From: Actinomycetes bacterium
GTDB lineage: Bacteria > Actinomycetota > Actinomycetes > Nanopelagicales > Nanopelagicaceae
DNA: 32,064 bases
Direction: 5' to 3'
Assembly (NCBI GenBank): GCA_014190015.1
Contig: BJFT01000011.1
Coordinates: forward strand, 1-32,064
Part shown: positions 24,616 to 32,064 of the stretch, piece after piece
Layout: each line of letters begins with the position of its first letter
Numbering within the stretch: position 1 is the first letter of the stretch
Made by a program: the position numbers and the translations under genes
The notes under the pieces: model-generated
Databases searched by the model: none
The model's input: the letters and a program-made list of their open reading frames with translations, nothing else
Told to the model about the DNA's origin: nothing

Positions 24616-25491
24616 ATGACTGATTTTGCCAACAAATGGTTAGTGGCAATCATTCGGGTCCTTCTCATCTTTCAAACCGGCATTGTTCTTACAGGCGGGA
24701 TAGTTCGCCTAACTGGATCAGGTTTAGGTTGTCCGACATGGCCAGAATGTACTGAAGGTTCATACACGCCTATTGAAGGTCAGATTGAAGGCTTTAAATC
24801 GTGGATTGAATTTGGAAATCGTTTATTAACTTTCGCTCTAGTACTTGCTTGCGCTTTATCTATTCTTGCAGTGTTAATTAGCAAGCGCAGAGACTTGCGA
24901 TTGTTAGTTCTTGGTCAGTTTGCCGGAATCTTCGGTCAAGCTATTTTAGGTGGCATCACAGTTCTCTTGGATCTGCATCCTGCAACAGTTGCAGCGCATT
25001 TTATCCTCTCGATAATTCTCATTGCCGGTGCACAATCGCTCTTGACTAAATCTAAGAGTGAATATGAATGGAAGAAATTAGAGAAAAATACGTTGCATCT
25101 TCTTGCGCGCACACATGTTCTTCTGACTTTTGTTGTGATTGTGGTGGGAACCGTTGTTACAGGATCCGGTCCGCACGCAGGAGATGTCGCATCTCCTCGT
25201 TTTGGTTTCGACGTTCGAACCGTTGCATGGTTACACGCTGATTTAGTAATCGCCTTGTTTGGAGTTTCACTGGCATACCTAATTTCATCTACAACACCAG
25301 CGGCCACAAAACGTTTACTCAAGTTTTTCTTCATAATTTCACTACTTCAAGGAGCTATTGGTTATATCCAGTACTTCCTTGGATTGCCAGAAGTTATTGT
25401 TGCTCTACACATGCTCGGTTCCACATTGGTGTGGATATGTGCATGGAAAGTTTGGCTATCCGTTTCAAGACAACCTAAGAAAGTGAAGTAA
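24616..25491 (+). CDS. ctaA: haem A synthase
   Basis: Membrane enzyme that oxidises haem O to haem A for aa3-type cytochrome oxidase. It is 291 aa with about eight hydrophobic helices. The extracellular cysteine pair is C39 and C45 in GSGLGCPTWPEC. Conserved histidines are visible at H128 (VAAHFIL), H167, H207 (AWLHADL) and H265 (VALHMLG). At the first expected haem-ligand position the sequence reads IEFGNRLL, with Asn68 where Bacillus-type enzymes have His. It is divergent from sufR and begins a plus-strand unit leading into tkt (4-nt gap). The haem O synthase gene ctaB/cyoE, commonly next to tkt in actinobacteria, is not here. Confidence 0.94.
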   Translation: MTDFANKWLVAIIRVLLIFQTGIVLTGGIVRLTGSGLGCPTWPECTEGSYTPIEGQIEGFKSWIEFGNRLLTFALVLACALSILAVLISKRRDLRLLVLGQFAGIFGQAILGGITVLLDLHPATVAAHFILSIILIAGAQSLLTKSKSEYEWKKLEKNTLHLLARTHVLLTFVVIVVGTVVTGSGPHAGDVASPRFGFDVRTVAWLHADLVIALFGVSLAYLISSTTPAATKRLLKFFFIISLLQGAIGYIQYFLGLPEVIVALHMLGSTLVWICAWKVWLSVSRQPKKVK

Positions 25492-25495
25492 TTAG

Positions 25496-27547
25496 ATGAG
25501 CGTTATTGCCAATTGGTCCCCTGAAGATGACTCTGTTATTTCATATGCTCGGGCTTTGGCAATGGATGCTGTGCAGAAAGTTGGAAACGGACATCCTGGC
25601 ACAGCAATGTCACTCGCTCCGGTTGCTTATCTACTCTTTCAAAAACATCTAGTTCATGACCCACGTGACCCACAATGGATCGGCAGAGATAGATTCATTT
25701 TGTCGTGCGGTCACTCTTCAATGACTTTGTACACGCAACTATTCTTAAGCGGTTACGGATTAGAACTAAAAGATTTACAGGAGTTCCGTACATGGGGATC
25801 TCTTACTCCAGGTCACCCTGAGTACGGACACACAGCTGGAGTTGAAATGACAACTGGTCCACTCGGACAAGGCGTTTCCACCGCTGTAGGTATGGCTATG
25901 GCTGCACGTTTTGAACGCGGATTATTTGACCCAGAAACCACTGATGGATCGTCATTATTTGACCATAAAGTTTGGGTTATTTGTTCAGATGGAGATTTGC
26001 AAGAAGGAGTAAGTAGCGAAGCCGCTTCACTTGCGGGTACTCAATCGTTGGGTGGTTTAAATGTCATCTACGATGACAACCGAATTTCAATCGAAGGTGA
26101 CACGCACGTTGCCTTTACAGAAGATGTTTCAGCGCGTTATCGCGCATACGGATGGGAAGTTATTGAAGTATCTGCATTGCCAAATGGCGATGTAGATTTA
26201 GTAAATCTTGATAAAGCGATGAGCACAGCTGGTCGCAATCTCAAACAACCAACTCTTATTCGATTAAAGACGGTCATAGCTTGGCCAGCACCAAATGCAA
26301 AGGGAACTTCAAAATCGCATGGATCTGCATTGGGTGGAGAAGAAATAGCAGCAACCAAGAAAAAACTCGGATTAAACCCGGAAGAACACTTCGCTTTTCC
26401 AGACAAACTTTTATCCCATGCTCGTTTAGTTAAAGAACGAGGTGCAGCAGCGCACGATTCTTGGAATAAGAGATTTGAAACATGGAAAAAAAGCGAGCCT
26501 GAACGCGCAAAACTTCTCTCTCGAATTGTGGCACATGAGTTACCTGCTGATTGGGATGCCTTAGTCCCTCACTTTGAAGCAGGAAAAGATGTTGCAACTC
26601 GTAAAGCATCTGGAGATGTAATCAACGCACTTGCAAAGAAACTCCCAGAAATGTGGGGTGGTTCAGCAGATTTAGCAGAGAGTAATAACACAACCATCGA
26701 AGACGGAGGATCATTTCTTCCTTCTTCAAGTGCCATGAAAGGTGCGAATCCTTATGGTCGAATTATTCACTTTGGAATCAGAGAACATGCAATGGGTTCA
26801 ATTCTCAATGGAATTGCACTCAGTGGATTAACCAAATCTTTCGGCGGCACTTTCGCTGTTTTCAGTGATTACATGCGGCCTGCTGTTCGTTTGGCTGCAC
26901 TGATGAAACTCCCATCAATCTTTGTTTGGACGCATGATTCAATCGGTTTGGGTGAAGATGGACCTACTCACCAACCTATTGAGCACTTTGCTGCTCTGCG
27001 TGCTATTCCTGATTTTGATGTCATTAGACCAGCAGATGCGAACGAAGTAGCTGCTGCATGGAAAATAATCATTAAAGGTCGCAAAGCATCTGGAATTTTA
27101 TTGTCCAGACAGAATTTGCCGGTCTTTGATCGCACGAAGTTTGGTTCAGTGGACGGAGTTGCTCGCGGCGCATATATCCTTAAAGAAGCAAGTAAATCTC
27201 CACAAGTAATTTTGATGGCAACGGGTTCTGAAGTTTCACTCGCTGTAGAAAGTGCCCAGGCTCTCGAGGAATCAGGTATAGCGACTCGCGTTGTGAGCAT
27301 TCCTTGTTTTGAATGGTTTAATCAACAGAACCAAAAATATAAAGATGAAGTTCTGCCTCCTTCCGTAAAAGCTCGAGTAAGCATTGAAGCGGGAATCTCA
27401 CAAGGATGGCGTGAGTACGTTGGCGATTCAGGAGCGTGTGTTTCTTTGGAGCACTACGGAGCCTCAGCGGGTGCCAATGTTCTTTTTAAAGAATTTGGTT
27501 TCACTGTTGATAACGTAGTTGCAACTGCAAAGAAAGTTCTCAAATGA
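25496..27547 (+). CDS. tkt: transketolase
   Basis: Thiamine-diphosphate enzyme that moves two-carbon units in the non-oxidative pentose phosphate pathway. It is 683 aa. The N-terminal GNGHPGTAMSLAP contains H33. The ThDP motif is SDGDLQEG (164-171) followed by YDDNRISIEG. The pyrimidine domain has FGIREHAMGSILNG with the catalytic Glu, and GEDGPTHQPIEHFAALR follows. It starts 4 nt after ctaA and overlaps tal by 4 nt (ATGA), so all three genes should be one transcript. Confidence 0.97.
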   Translation: MSVIANWSPEDDSVISYARALAMDAVQKVGNGHPGTAMSLAPVAYLLFQKHLVHDPRDPQWIGRDRFILSCGHSSMTLYTQLFLSGYGLELKDLQEFRTWGSLTPGHPEYGHTAGVEMTTGPLGQGVSTAVGMAMAARFERGLFDPETTDGSSLFDHKVWVICSDGDLQEGVSSEAASLAGTQSLGGLNVIYDDNRISIEGDTHVAFTEDVSARYRAYGWEVIEVSALPNGDVDLVNLDKAMSTAGRNLKQPTLIRLKTVIAWPAPNAKGTSKSHGSALGGEEIAATKKKLGLNPEEHFAFPDKLLSHARLVKERGAAAHDSWNKRFETWKKSEPERAKLLSRIVAHELPADWDALVPHFEAGKDVATRKASGDVINALAKKLPEMWGGSADLAESNNTTIEDGGSFLPSSSAMKGANPYGRIIHFGIREHAMGSILNGIALSGLTKSFGGTFAVFSDYMRPAVRLAALMKLPSIFVWTHDSIGLGEDGPTHQPIEHFAALRAIPDFDVIRPADANEVAAAWKIIIKGRKASGILLSRQNLPVFDRTKFGSVDGVARGAYILKEASKSPQVILMATGSEVSLAVESAQALEESGIATRVVSIPCFEWFNQQNQKYKDEVLPPSVKARVSIEAGISQGWREYVGDSGACVSLEHYGASAGANVLFKEFGFTVDNVVATAKKVLK

Positions 27548-28641
27548 TCGCACATGACATTGCTCAAGCAGGCACATCTATTTGGCTAGATGATCTATCT
27601 CGATCCAAGATCTCTGGAACTGATTCTCTAAGCCTGCCGACTCGAATTAAGAATTCTGGAGTAGTTGGAGTTACGACCAACCCAAGTATCTTCAATTCAG
27701 CAATTACCGGATCCGTGGATTACGCATCTGATATCGCTGCAATGAAATCACAATCCCCTGAGGAGATTGTCAAGAAACTGACAACAGATGACGTTCGCCA
27801 AGCCTGTGGTTTATTTTCAGAAATTTATGCGAAAACTGCTGGAGTAGATGGTCGAGTTAGCATTGAAGTAGATCCACGTTTAGCTCATGAAACACAAAAA
27901 ACGATTAACGAAGGTAAAGAGTTATGGGCTCTGGTTAATCGCCCAAATCTGATGATTAAAGTTCCAGCAACATTGGCTGGGTTACCAGCAATCACTGAGT
28001 TGATTGCAAGCGGAATAAGTGTGAATGTAACGTTGATTTTTTCTTGCCAAAGATACGAAGAGGTAATTGATGCTTTTATTGCTGGCGTCGAAGAGGCTAC
28101 CAAACGAGGCAATGATGTCTCCCAAATTCACAGCGTGGCTTCTTTCTTCATCAGTCGAATCGACACTGCTGTAGATCAAGCGTTAAAAAAGATCAACACC
28201 CCAGAAAGTTTGGCCCTACTTGGGCAAGTGGCAATAGCGAATGCCGTACTTGCGTATGAACTATTTCTTATTAAGTCGGCTTCAGCCCGTTGGGGAAAAT
28301 TAAAAGCAGCCGGTGCACATATGCAACGTCCGTTGTGGGCTTCTACCGGTGTAAAAGATCCAGCTTATGATGACACACGTTATGTGATGGAACTTATTGC
28401 TCCTCACACTGTAAATACAATGCCGCAATCAACATTGGATGCAGTTCTAGATCATGGAAAATTTCATGGAAACACAATCACACCCGCAATCGAGAAATCT
28501 CACGTGGTTATGGCCCAACTTGCGAAGACTGGAGTGTCGCTCACTTCAATTACAGATACCTTGGAAGTAGATGGGGTTGCATCATTTTCTAAAGCTTGGC
28601 AAGCCCTTCTCGATGATGTCGATAAGGTACGTAGTGCATGA
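27544..28641 (+). CDS. tal: transaldolase
   Basis: Moves a dihydroxyacetone unit between sugar phosphates. It is 365 aa, of the longer actinobacterial/cyanobacterial class. GVTTNPSIF (42-50) is the family start motif, GRVSIEVDP (103-111) follows, and the Schiff-base lysine is K139 in NLMIKVPAT. The 3' half includes RPLWASTGVKDPAYDDTRY. It overlaps tkt and pgi by 4 nt each. Confidence 0.97.
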   Translation: MIAHDIAQAGTSIWLDDLSRSKISGTDSLSLPTRIKNSGVVGVTTNPSIFNSAITGSVDYASDIAAMKSQSPEEIVKKLTTDDVRQACGLFSEIYAKTAGVDGRVSIEVDPRLAHETQKTINEGKELWALVNRPNLMIKVPATLAGLPAITELIASGISVNVTLIFSCQRYEEVIDAFIAGVEEATKRGNDVSQIHSVASFFISRIDTAVDQALKKINTPESLALLGQVAIANAVLAYELFLIKSASARWGKLKAAGAHMQRPLWASTGVKDPAYDDTRYVMELIAPHTVNTMPQSTLDAVLDHGKFHGNTITPAIEKSHVVMAQLAKTGVSLTSITDTLEVDGVASFSKAWQALLDDVDKVRSA

Positions 28642-30167
28642 TTGAAGTTCATTACAAGAATGAAGTTAACAAAGAATCGCAGTTGTATAAAAGACTCCAC
28701 GAAGCTCATCGCGGACTAATTAACAAAGAGAACACGATTTGGGGTTCTGAAGCTGCTGCCGAAGCAAGCATTCGTATGGATTGGTTAGATCTACCCACAG
28801 AATCTCGTACTCTCTTGGCCCAATTAGATTCCCTCTTCGCCAAACATAAACATCTTACGAATGTAATCCTCTGTGGAATGGGTGGCTCTTCATTGGGGCC
28901 AGAAGTTATCGCTCATACCTTTGGCAAAGAACTCTTTGTGCTTGACTCCACTGATCCAAACTATGTTTCTCATTCGCTTTCTTCCGATTGGAGCAAAACC
29001 CTAGTAATCGTTGGTTCAAAATCAGGTTCAACTATTGAAACAGCTAGTCAAAAGAGTTTCTTTGAAGGTTGTTTTGAAAAGGCTGGCTTAAACAAAGTTG
29101 ATCACATGATTATTGTGACTGATCCGAAATCACCTCTAGATCTTGCCTCACGTGAAATTGGATTTACTGTTGTAAATGCTAATCCCAACGTTGGTGGCAG
29201 ATTTAGCGTTCTTGGAGCCTTTGGGTTAGTTCCTGCTGCTCTCATTGGTATAGATGTTTCGGTAATTTTGGATAGCGCGGCTGATACCAAGGATTCACTC
29301 ATTACTGATGCGACACCTGCTCTGCTTGCGGCATATGCGATTATCACTGGAACGGAACAGTATTTTTCCATCACAGATGAAAACTCAGGTATGCCAGGTC
29401 TCTCCGATTGGATTGAACAATTAGTTGCGGAATCCACAGGAAAAAACAATCTTGGACGATTACCAATAGTTCTAGATCACTCATCTGACATTGTCGCAGG
29501 AAAACACTTATCTATTTCTTTCAATGATGACTCAGACTTAGTTGTACGAGGCGACCTTGGATCTCAGTTTTTCTTCTGGCAATGGGTTACAGCGTTAATA
29601 GCTGCCGGGTTATCTATTGATCCTTTTAACCAACCAAATGTTCAAGAGTCTAAATTAGCAAGCGCAGATTTACTCGAGCAATGGGGAAATTCATTGCCAC
29701 CCCTTGGCAATAAAGGAGTAGATGGCTCCATTGCTTTTTTTAATGAGTCCACTGATGTTCAAAAGTTGATTTCATCATTTATTCAATCAGTTGATAGCGA
29801 CGGTTATTTAGGCGTTATGGCCTATTTGGATAGGCAAGATGATTTACAAATCAAAGCTCTTAGAAACATCATCGCTTCAAAAATTGGTAAACCAGTGACT
29901 TTTGGATGGGGTCCGCGTTTCTTGCACTCCACGGGCCAGTTCCATAAAGGCGGCCAGAGCAATGGATCGTTTCTGCAGATAACTGCAGGTTTTGAAAGAG
30001 ATTATGAAATTCCGGGTAAGAAGTTCAGCTTTGGAACTCTCATCATGGCGCAATCTATTGGCGATGAAAATGCGCTAGAGAAACGTGGTCTTAAAACAAT
30101 GCGGTTGCACTTATTGAATCGTTCAGAAGGAATTAAGCAATTACTAGATATTGCTAAAAAGCTTTAA
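28638..30167 (+). CDS. pgi: glucose-6-phosphate isomerase
   Basis: Interconverts glucose 6-phosphate and fructose 6-phosphate. It is 509 aa, shorter than the roughly 550-aa E. coli type. Key blocks are GMGGSSLGPE (80-89), the sugar-phosphate site GSKSGSTIET (127-136), PGI signature NVGGRFSVL (184-192), ESTGKNN with Glu265, and HSTGQFHKGG (430-439). The last motif resembles the PGI half of fused transaldolase-isomerase proteins found in other bacteria. Here tal and pgi are separate genes joined only by an ATGA overlap. The TAA stop is shared with the opposite rbpA stop in a TTAA palindrome. Confidence 0.95.
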   Translation: MIEVHYKNEVNKESQLYKRLHEAHRGLINKENTIWGSEAAAEASIRMDWLDLPTESRTLLAQLDSLFAKHKHLTNVILCGMGGSSLGPEVIAHTFGKELFVLDSTDPNYVSHSLSSDWSKTLVIVGSKSGSTIETASQKSFFEGCFEKAGLNKVDHMIIVTDPKSPLDLASREIGFTVVNANPNVGGRFSVLGAFGLVPAALIGIDVSVILDSAADTKDSLITDATPALLAAYAIITGTEQYFSITDENSGMPGLSDWIEQLVAESTGKNNLGRLPIVLDHSSDIVAGKHLSISFNDDSDLVVRGDLGSQFFFWQWVTALIAAGLSIDPFNQPNVQESKLASADLLEQWGNSLPPLGNKGVDGSIAFFNESTDVQKLISSFIQSVDSDGYLGVMAYLDRQDDLQIKALRNIIASKIGKPVTFGWGPRFLHSTGQFHKGGQSNGSFLQITAGFERDYEIPGKKFSFGTLIMAQSIGDENALEKRGLKTMRLHLLNRSEGIKQLLDIAKKL

Positions 30168-30499
30168 TCATCCCCGCGTAATTTGCGTAGCGCTTCATCC
30201 AGAATCTTTGCGCCTTCTGCATCACTGCGGCGTTCTTTAACGTAAGCCAAGTGAGTCTTGTACGGCTCATTCTTAATTGGGCTAGGTGGATTAGCTTTAT
30301 CGCGACCTGCTGGAAATCCGCACTTAGGGCAATCCCATTCAGCGGGAATAACTACGCTCTCTTCTTCAGCAAATGACGGACGAACTTCGTGACCATTTGA
30401 ACACCAGTACGACACATGAGAACGAGCAATCGCTTCTCCGCGCTCTGCTTCACCCATTGGGCCTGCACCAACGCGGCTACCGCGAATTGCACTTGCCAT
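30164..30499 (-). CDS. rbpA: RNA polymerase-binding protein RbpA family
   Basis: Actinobacterial RNA polymerase and sigma-factor binding protein that helps open promoters. It is 111 aa. The N-terminus MASAIRGSRVGAGPMGEAERGE is the variant found in a secG-linked group. A zinc-knuckle-like core has C33, H37, C57 and C60 (WCSNGHE ... CPKCG), and the C-terminal EPYKTHLAYVKERRSDAEG segment corresponds to the sigma-interaction region. A TAGGAGT Shine-Dalgarno lies 6 nt before the ATG. It follows secG by 30 bp. Family assignment is firm; equivalence to the essential RbpA of mycobacteria, rather than a paralogue, is less certain. Confidence 0.87.
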   Translation of the reverse strand: MASAIRGSRVGAGPMGEAERGEAIARSHVSYWCSNGHEVRPSFAEEESVVIPAEWDCPKCGFPAGRDKANPPSPIKNEPYKTHLAYVKERRSDAEGAKILDEALRKLRGDD

Positions 30500-30529
30500 G
30501 AAGTACTCCTATCGATTAGAAAGTAAGAA

Positions 30530-30757
30530 TTATTTTAAAACTAAACTTAAAGCGACCACACCTGCGAACCACAAACCACCAACAACGATAGTGATGCGAT
30601 CGAGATTCTTTTCTACAACGGAAGATCCACCATAGTTAGAAGAGATGCCGCCACCGAAAAGATCAGATAGGCCTGCGCCTTTTCCTTTATGCAAAAGAAC
30701 AAGGAGAATCATAAGTACGCTGGTAAGAACCAGAATGATTGAGAGTGCTAACTTCAC
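30530..30757 (-). CDS. secG: protein translocase subunit SecG
   Basis: Small auxiliary subunit of the SecYEG channel. The chosen start is GTG at 30757-30755 (VKLALSIILVLTSVL), with AAGGAG 10 nt upstream, giving 75 aa. The longer in-frame ATG reading would put that Shine-Dalgarno inside the gene. Two membrane helices (about residues 2-22 and 54-73) flank the conserved HKGKGAGLSDLFGG cytoplasmic loop. pgk-tpiA-secG is a standard actinobacterial order. Confidence 0.94.
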   Translation of the reverse strand: MKLALSIILVLTSVLMILLVLLHKGKGAGLSDLFGGGISSNYGGSSVVEKNLDRITIVVGGLWFAGVVALSLVLK

Positions 30758-30801
30758 GGGAAACGAACTCCTTGTTCTGCTCGGAAAGCCCAAATGTGCG
30801 G

Positions 30802-30823
30802 GCAGGTGGATAAGGATACCTGC
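30802..30823 (-). other. small hairpin between tpiA and secG
   Basis: GCAGGT (30802-30807) and ACCTGC (30818-30823) form a 6-bp inverted repeat around a 10-nt loop in the 86-bp gap. No T-run follows in the minus direction, so it is not a standard terminator. It might tune secG expression or protect processed mRNA ends; the role is unknown. Confidence 0.35.
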
Positions 30824-30843
30824 TAAATCTGCCTGATACCTAC

Positions 30844-31617
30844 TTACGAAGCAGCGTAGAACTTAGCGATTTTGGCTAGTTCTTCAGGATCCAGACTTGC
30901 ACCGCCTATTAAGGCACCGTCTACATTCTCTTTTTTCATGATCTCAACAATATTCGATGACTTTACTGAACCCCCATAGAGGATTCGCATATTGGCTGCT
31001 ATTTCAGCGCTGCCAATAGATTCGATCTCCTCTCGAATAGCTGCGCATACTTCTTCGGCATCCTCTGGCGTTGCAGTTTTTCCTGTACCAATTGCCCACA
31101 CAGGTTCGTAGGCAATGACAATCTTTTTAAGATCAGGTTTATGAAAACCTTCTAAGCCAGCACGGATCTGTCTTACAACATGGCTTACATGTGTTCCTGC
31201 TTCGCGAATTGATAGCTCTTCTCCAACACAAAATATCGGAGTTAGCTCGTTGGTTAAGGCCGCTTTTATCTTACGATTGATAAGTGCATCATCTTCATTG
31301 TGAAATGCGCGTCTTTCGCTATGGCCAATCACTACGAAAGTACATCCAAGTTTGGCCAACATTGAACCAGAGATATCTCCAGTAAACGCCCCGCTTGCTT
31401 CGGGAGATACATCTTGAGCACCGTATAAAAGTCGCAGACGATCGCCATCTACAAGAGTTTGAATAGAGCGAATATCAGTAAATGGAGGAATTACAGCAAT
31501 ATCGACTGCGTCATAATCTTTGTCTTCAAGGCTATAAACAAGCTTTTGCGCAACGGCAATTGCCTCAAGATGATTCAGGTTCATCTTCCAATTACCTGCC
31601 ATCAAAGGTTTGCGCAT
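30844..31617 (-). CDS. tpiA: triose-phosphate isomerase
   Basis: Interconverts dihydroxyacetone phosphate and glyceraldehyde 3-phosphate in glycolysis. It is 257 aa. Active-site residues are visible: N9 and K11 (AGNWKMN), H99 (VIGHSERR), and catalytic E171 ([12 protein letters not shown]), with the flexible loop after it. [10 protein letters not shown] (213-222) binds phosphate. It lies 30 bp after pgk on the same strand, without a strong Shine-Dalgarno. Confidence 0.97.
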   Translation of the reverse strand: MRKPLMAGNWKMNLNHLEAIAVAQKLVYSLEDKDYDAVDIAVIPPFTDIRSIQTLVDGDRLRLLYGAQDVSPEASGAFTGDISGSMLAKLGCTFVVIGHSERRAFHNEDDALINRKIKAALTNELTPIFCVGEELSIREAGTHVSHVVRQIRAGLEGFHKPDLKKIVIAYEPVWAIGTGKTATPEDAEEVCAAIREEIESIGSAEIAANMRILYGGSVKSSNIVEIMKKENVDGALIGGASLDPEELAKIAKFYAAS

Positions 31618-31647
31618 TTAATTCAACCAGCTTTCCGTGTTGTGAAG

Positions 31648-32064
31648 TTAGAGTCCCAGAGCCTGTAAACCAGGAAGTACTTTGCCTTCGAGGTATTCAA
31701 GGGATGCTCCGCCACCGGTTGAAATATAACCGAAGTCAGAATCATTAAAGCCTAGTGCTCGAACCGCAGCCGCCGAGTCTCCCCCACCGACAACGGAGAT
31801 TCCATCAACTTCAGTGAGCGCTCGTGCAATGACCTTTGTCCCGTGAGCAAAATTAGGAAATTCAAAGACTCCCATCGGCCCATTCCAGAAAACTGTCTTA
31901 CATTTTTTTATCTCTGCGGCAAAGATTGCTGCAGACTCAGGGCCAATATCTAATCCCATCTGATCGGCTGGAATTTTGTCGGCAGAGACCAAAGTAGGTG
32001 CAGAATCTTGCTTGAATTCTGCAGCAATGACAATGTCAGTGGGCAGAACAAGGCTCACGCCTTT
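31648..32064 (-). CDS. pgk: phosphoglycerate kinase, C-terminal part (5' end outside window)
   Basis: Makes ATP from 1,3-bisphosphoglycerate. Only the last 138 codons are inside the window; the frame stays open to the window edge, beginning [17 protein letters not shown]. The nucleotide-binding domain shows [18 protein letters not shown] and the signature [23 protein letters not shown]. The gene is intact as far as seen. The usual gap gene upstream would lie beyond the window. Confidence 0.96.
   Translation of the reverse strand, partial: KGVSLVLPTDIVIAAEFKQDSAPTLVSADKIPADQMGLDIGPESAAIFAAEIKKCKTVFWNGPMGVFEFPNFAHGTKVIARALTEVDGISVVGGGDSAAAVRALGFNDSDFGYISTGGGASLEYLEGKVLPGLQALGL

Overview
The window is a chromosomal stretch of housekeeping genes from a streamlined, comparatively AT-rich actinobacterium. 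The actinobacterial assignment rests on the mabA/inhA-type fabG-fabI pair, sufR-sufB-sufD-Rieske-sufC-sufS-sufU-DUF59, infC-rpmI-rplT-tsnR-pheS-pheT followed by the arg cluster, an RbpA-family protein, DUF3099, and an actinobacterial rrn leader boxA. Very short gaps, many 1-4 nt gene overlaps and AT-rich codon use fit a small-genome freshwater lineage such as acI/Nanopelagicales. That last placement is inference; the partial 16S would decide it. No mobile element, CRISPR array, tRNA or prophage was seen.

Layout. 1-353: 5' end of a 16S rRNA gene on the minus strand, with its leader and two tandem promoters out to about 760. 811-15295, all minus strand: read from the right, fabG-fabI, a structured leader, infC-rpmI-rplT-tsnR, pheS-pheT, then argC-argJ-argB-argD-argR-argH-tyrS. 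A pair of ArgR operator boxes lies between pheT and argC. 15374-16359, plus strand: a DUF3099 membrane protein and SURF1. 16318-24557, minus strand: the complete SUF iron-sulfur operon led by its regulator sufR and ending in an ABC exporter. 24616-30167, plus strand: ctaA, tkt, tal, pgi. 30164 to the end, minus strand: pgk (cut by the window), tpiA, secG, rbpA.

How the genes work together. The region joins translation (16S, IF3, L35, L20, a 23S rRNA methyltransferase, Phe- and Tyr-tRNA synthetases), type II fatty acid synthesis, arginine synthesis, Fe-S cluster assembly, assembly of a haem-A cytochrome oxidase (CtaA and SURF1), and central carbon flux (non-oxidative pentose phosphate enzymes, Pgi, TpiA, Pgk). 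argF and argG are missing from the arginine cluster, and zwf-opcA-pgl are missing between tal and pgi.

Regulation. Five transcription-unit heads (argC, fabG, DUF3099, SURF1, ctaA) share one architecture: a TANNNT -10 element exactly 6 nt before the start codon, predicting leaderless mRNAs. infC is the contrast: it has a long structured leader, a strong Shine-Dalgarno and an apparent AUC start. No novel defence or mobile system is visible. The less ordinary content is regulatory: the ArgR double box, an operator-like dyad between fabG and DUF3099, a dyad at the sufR 5' end, and the infC leader.
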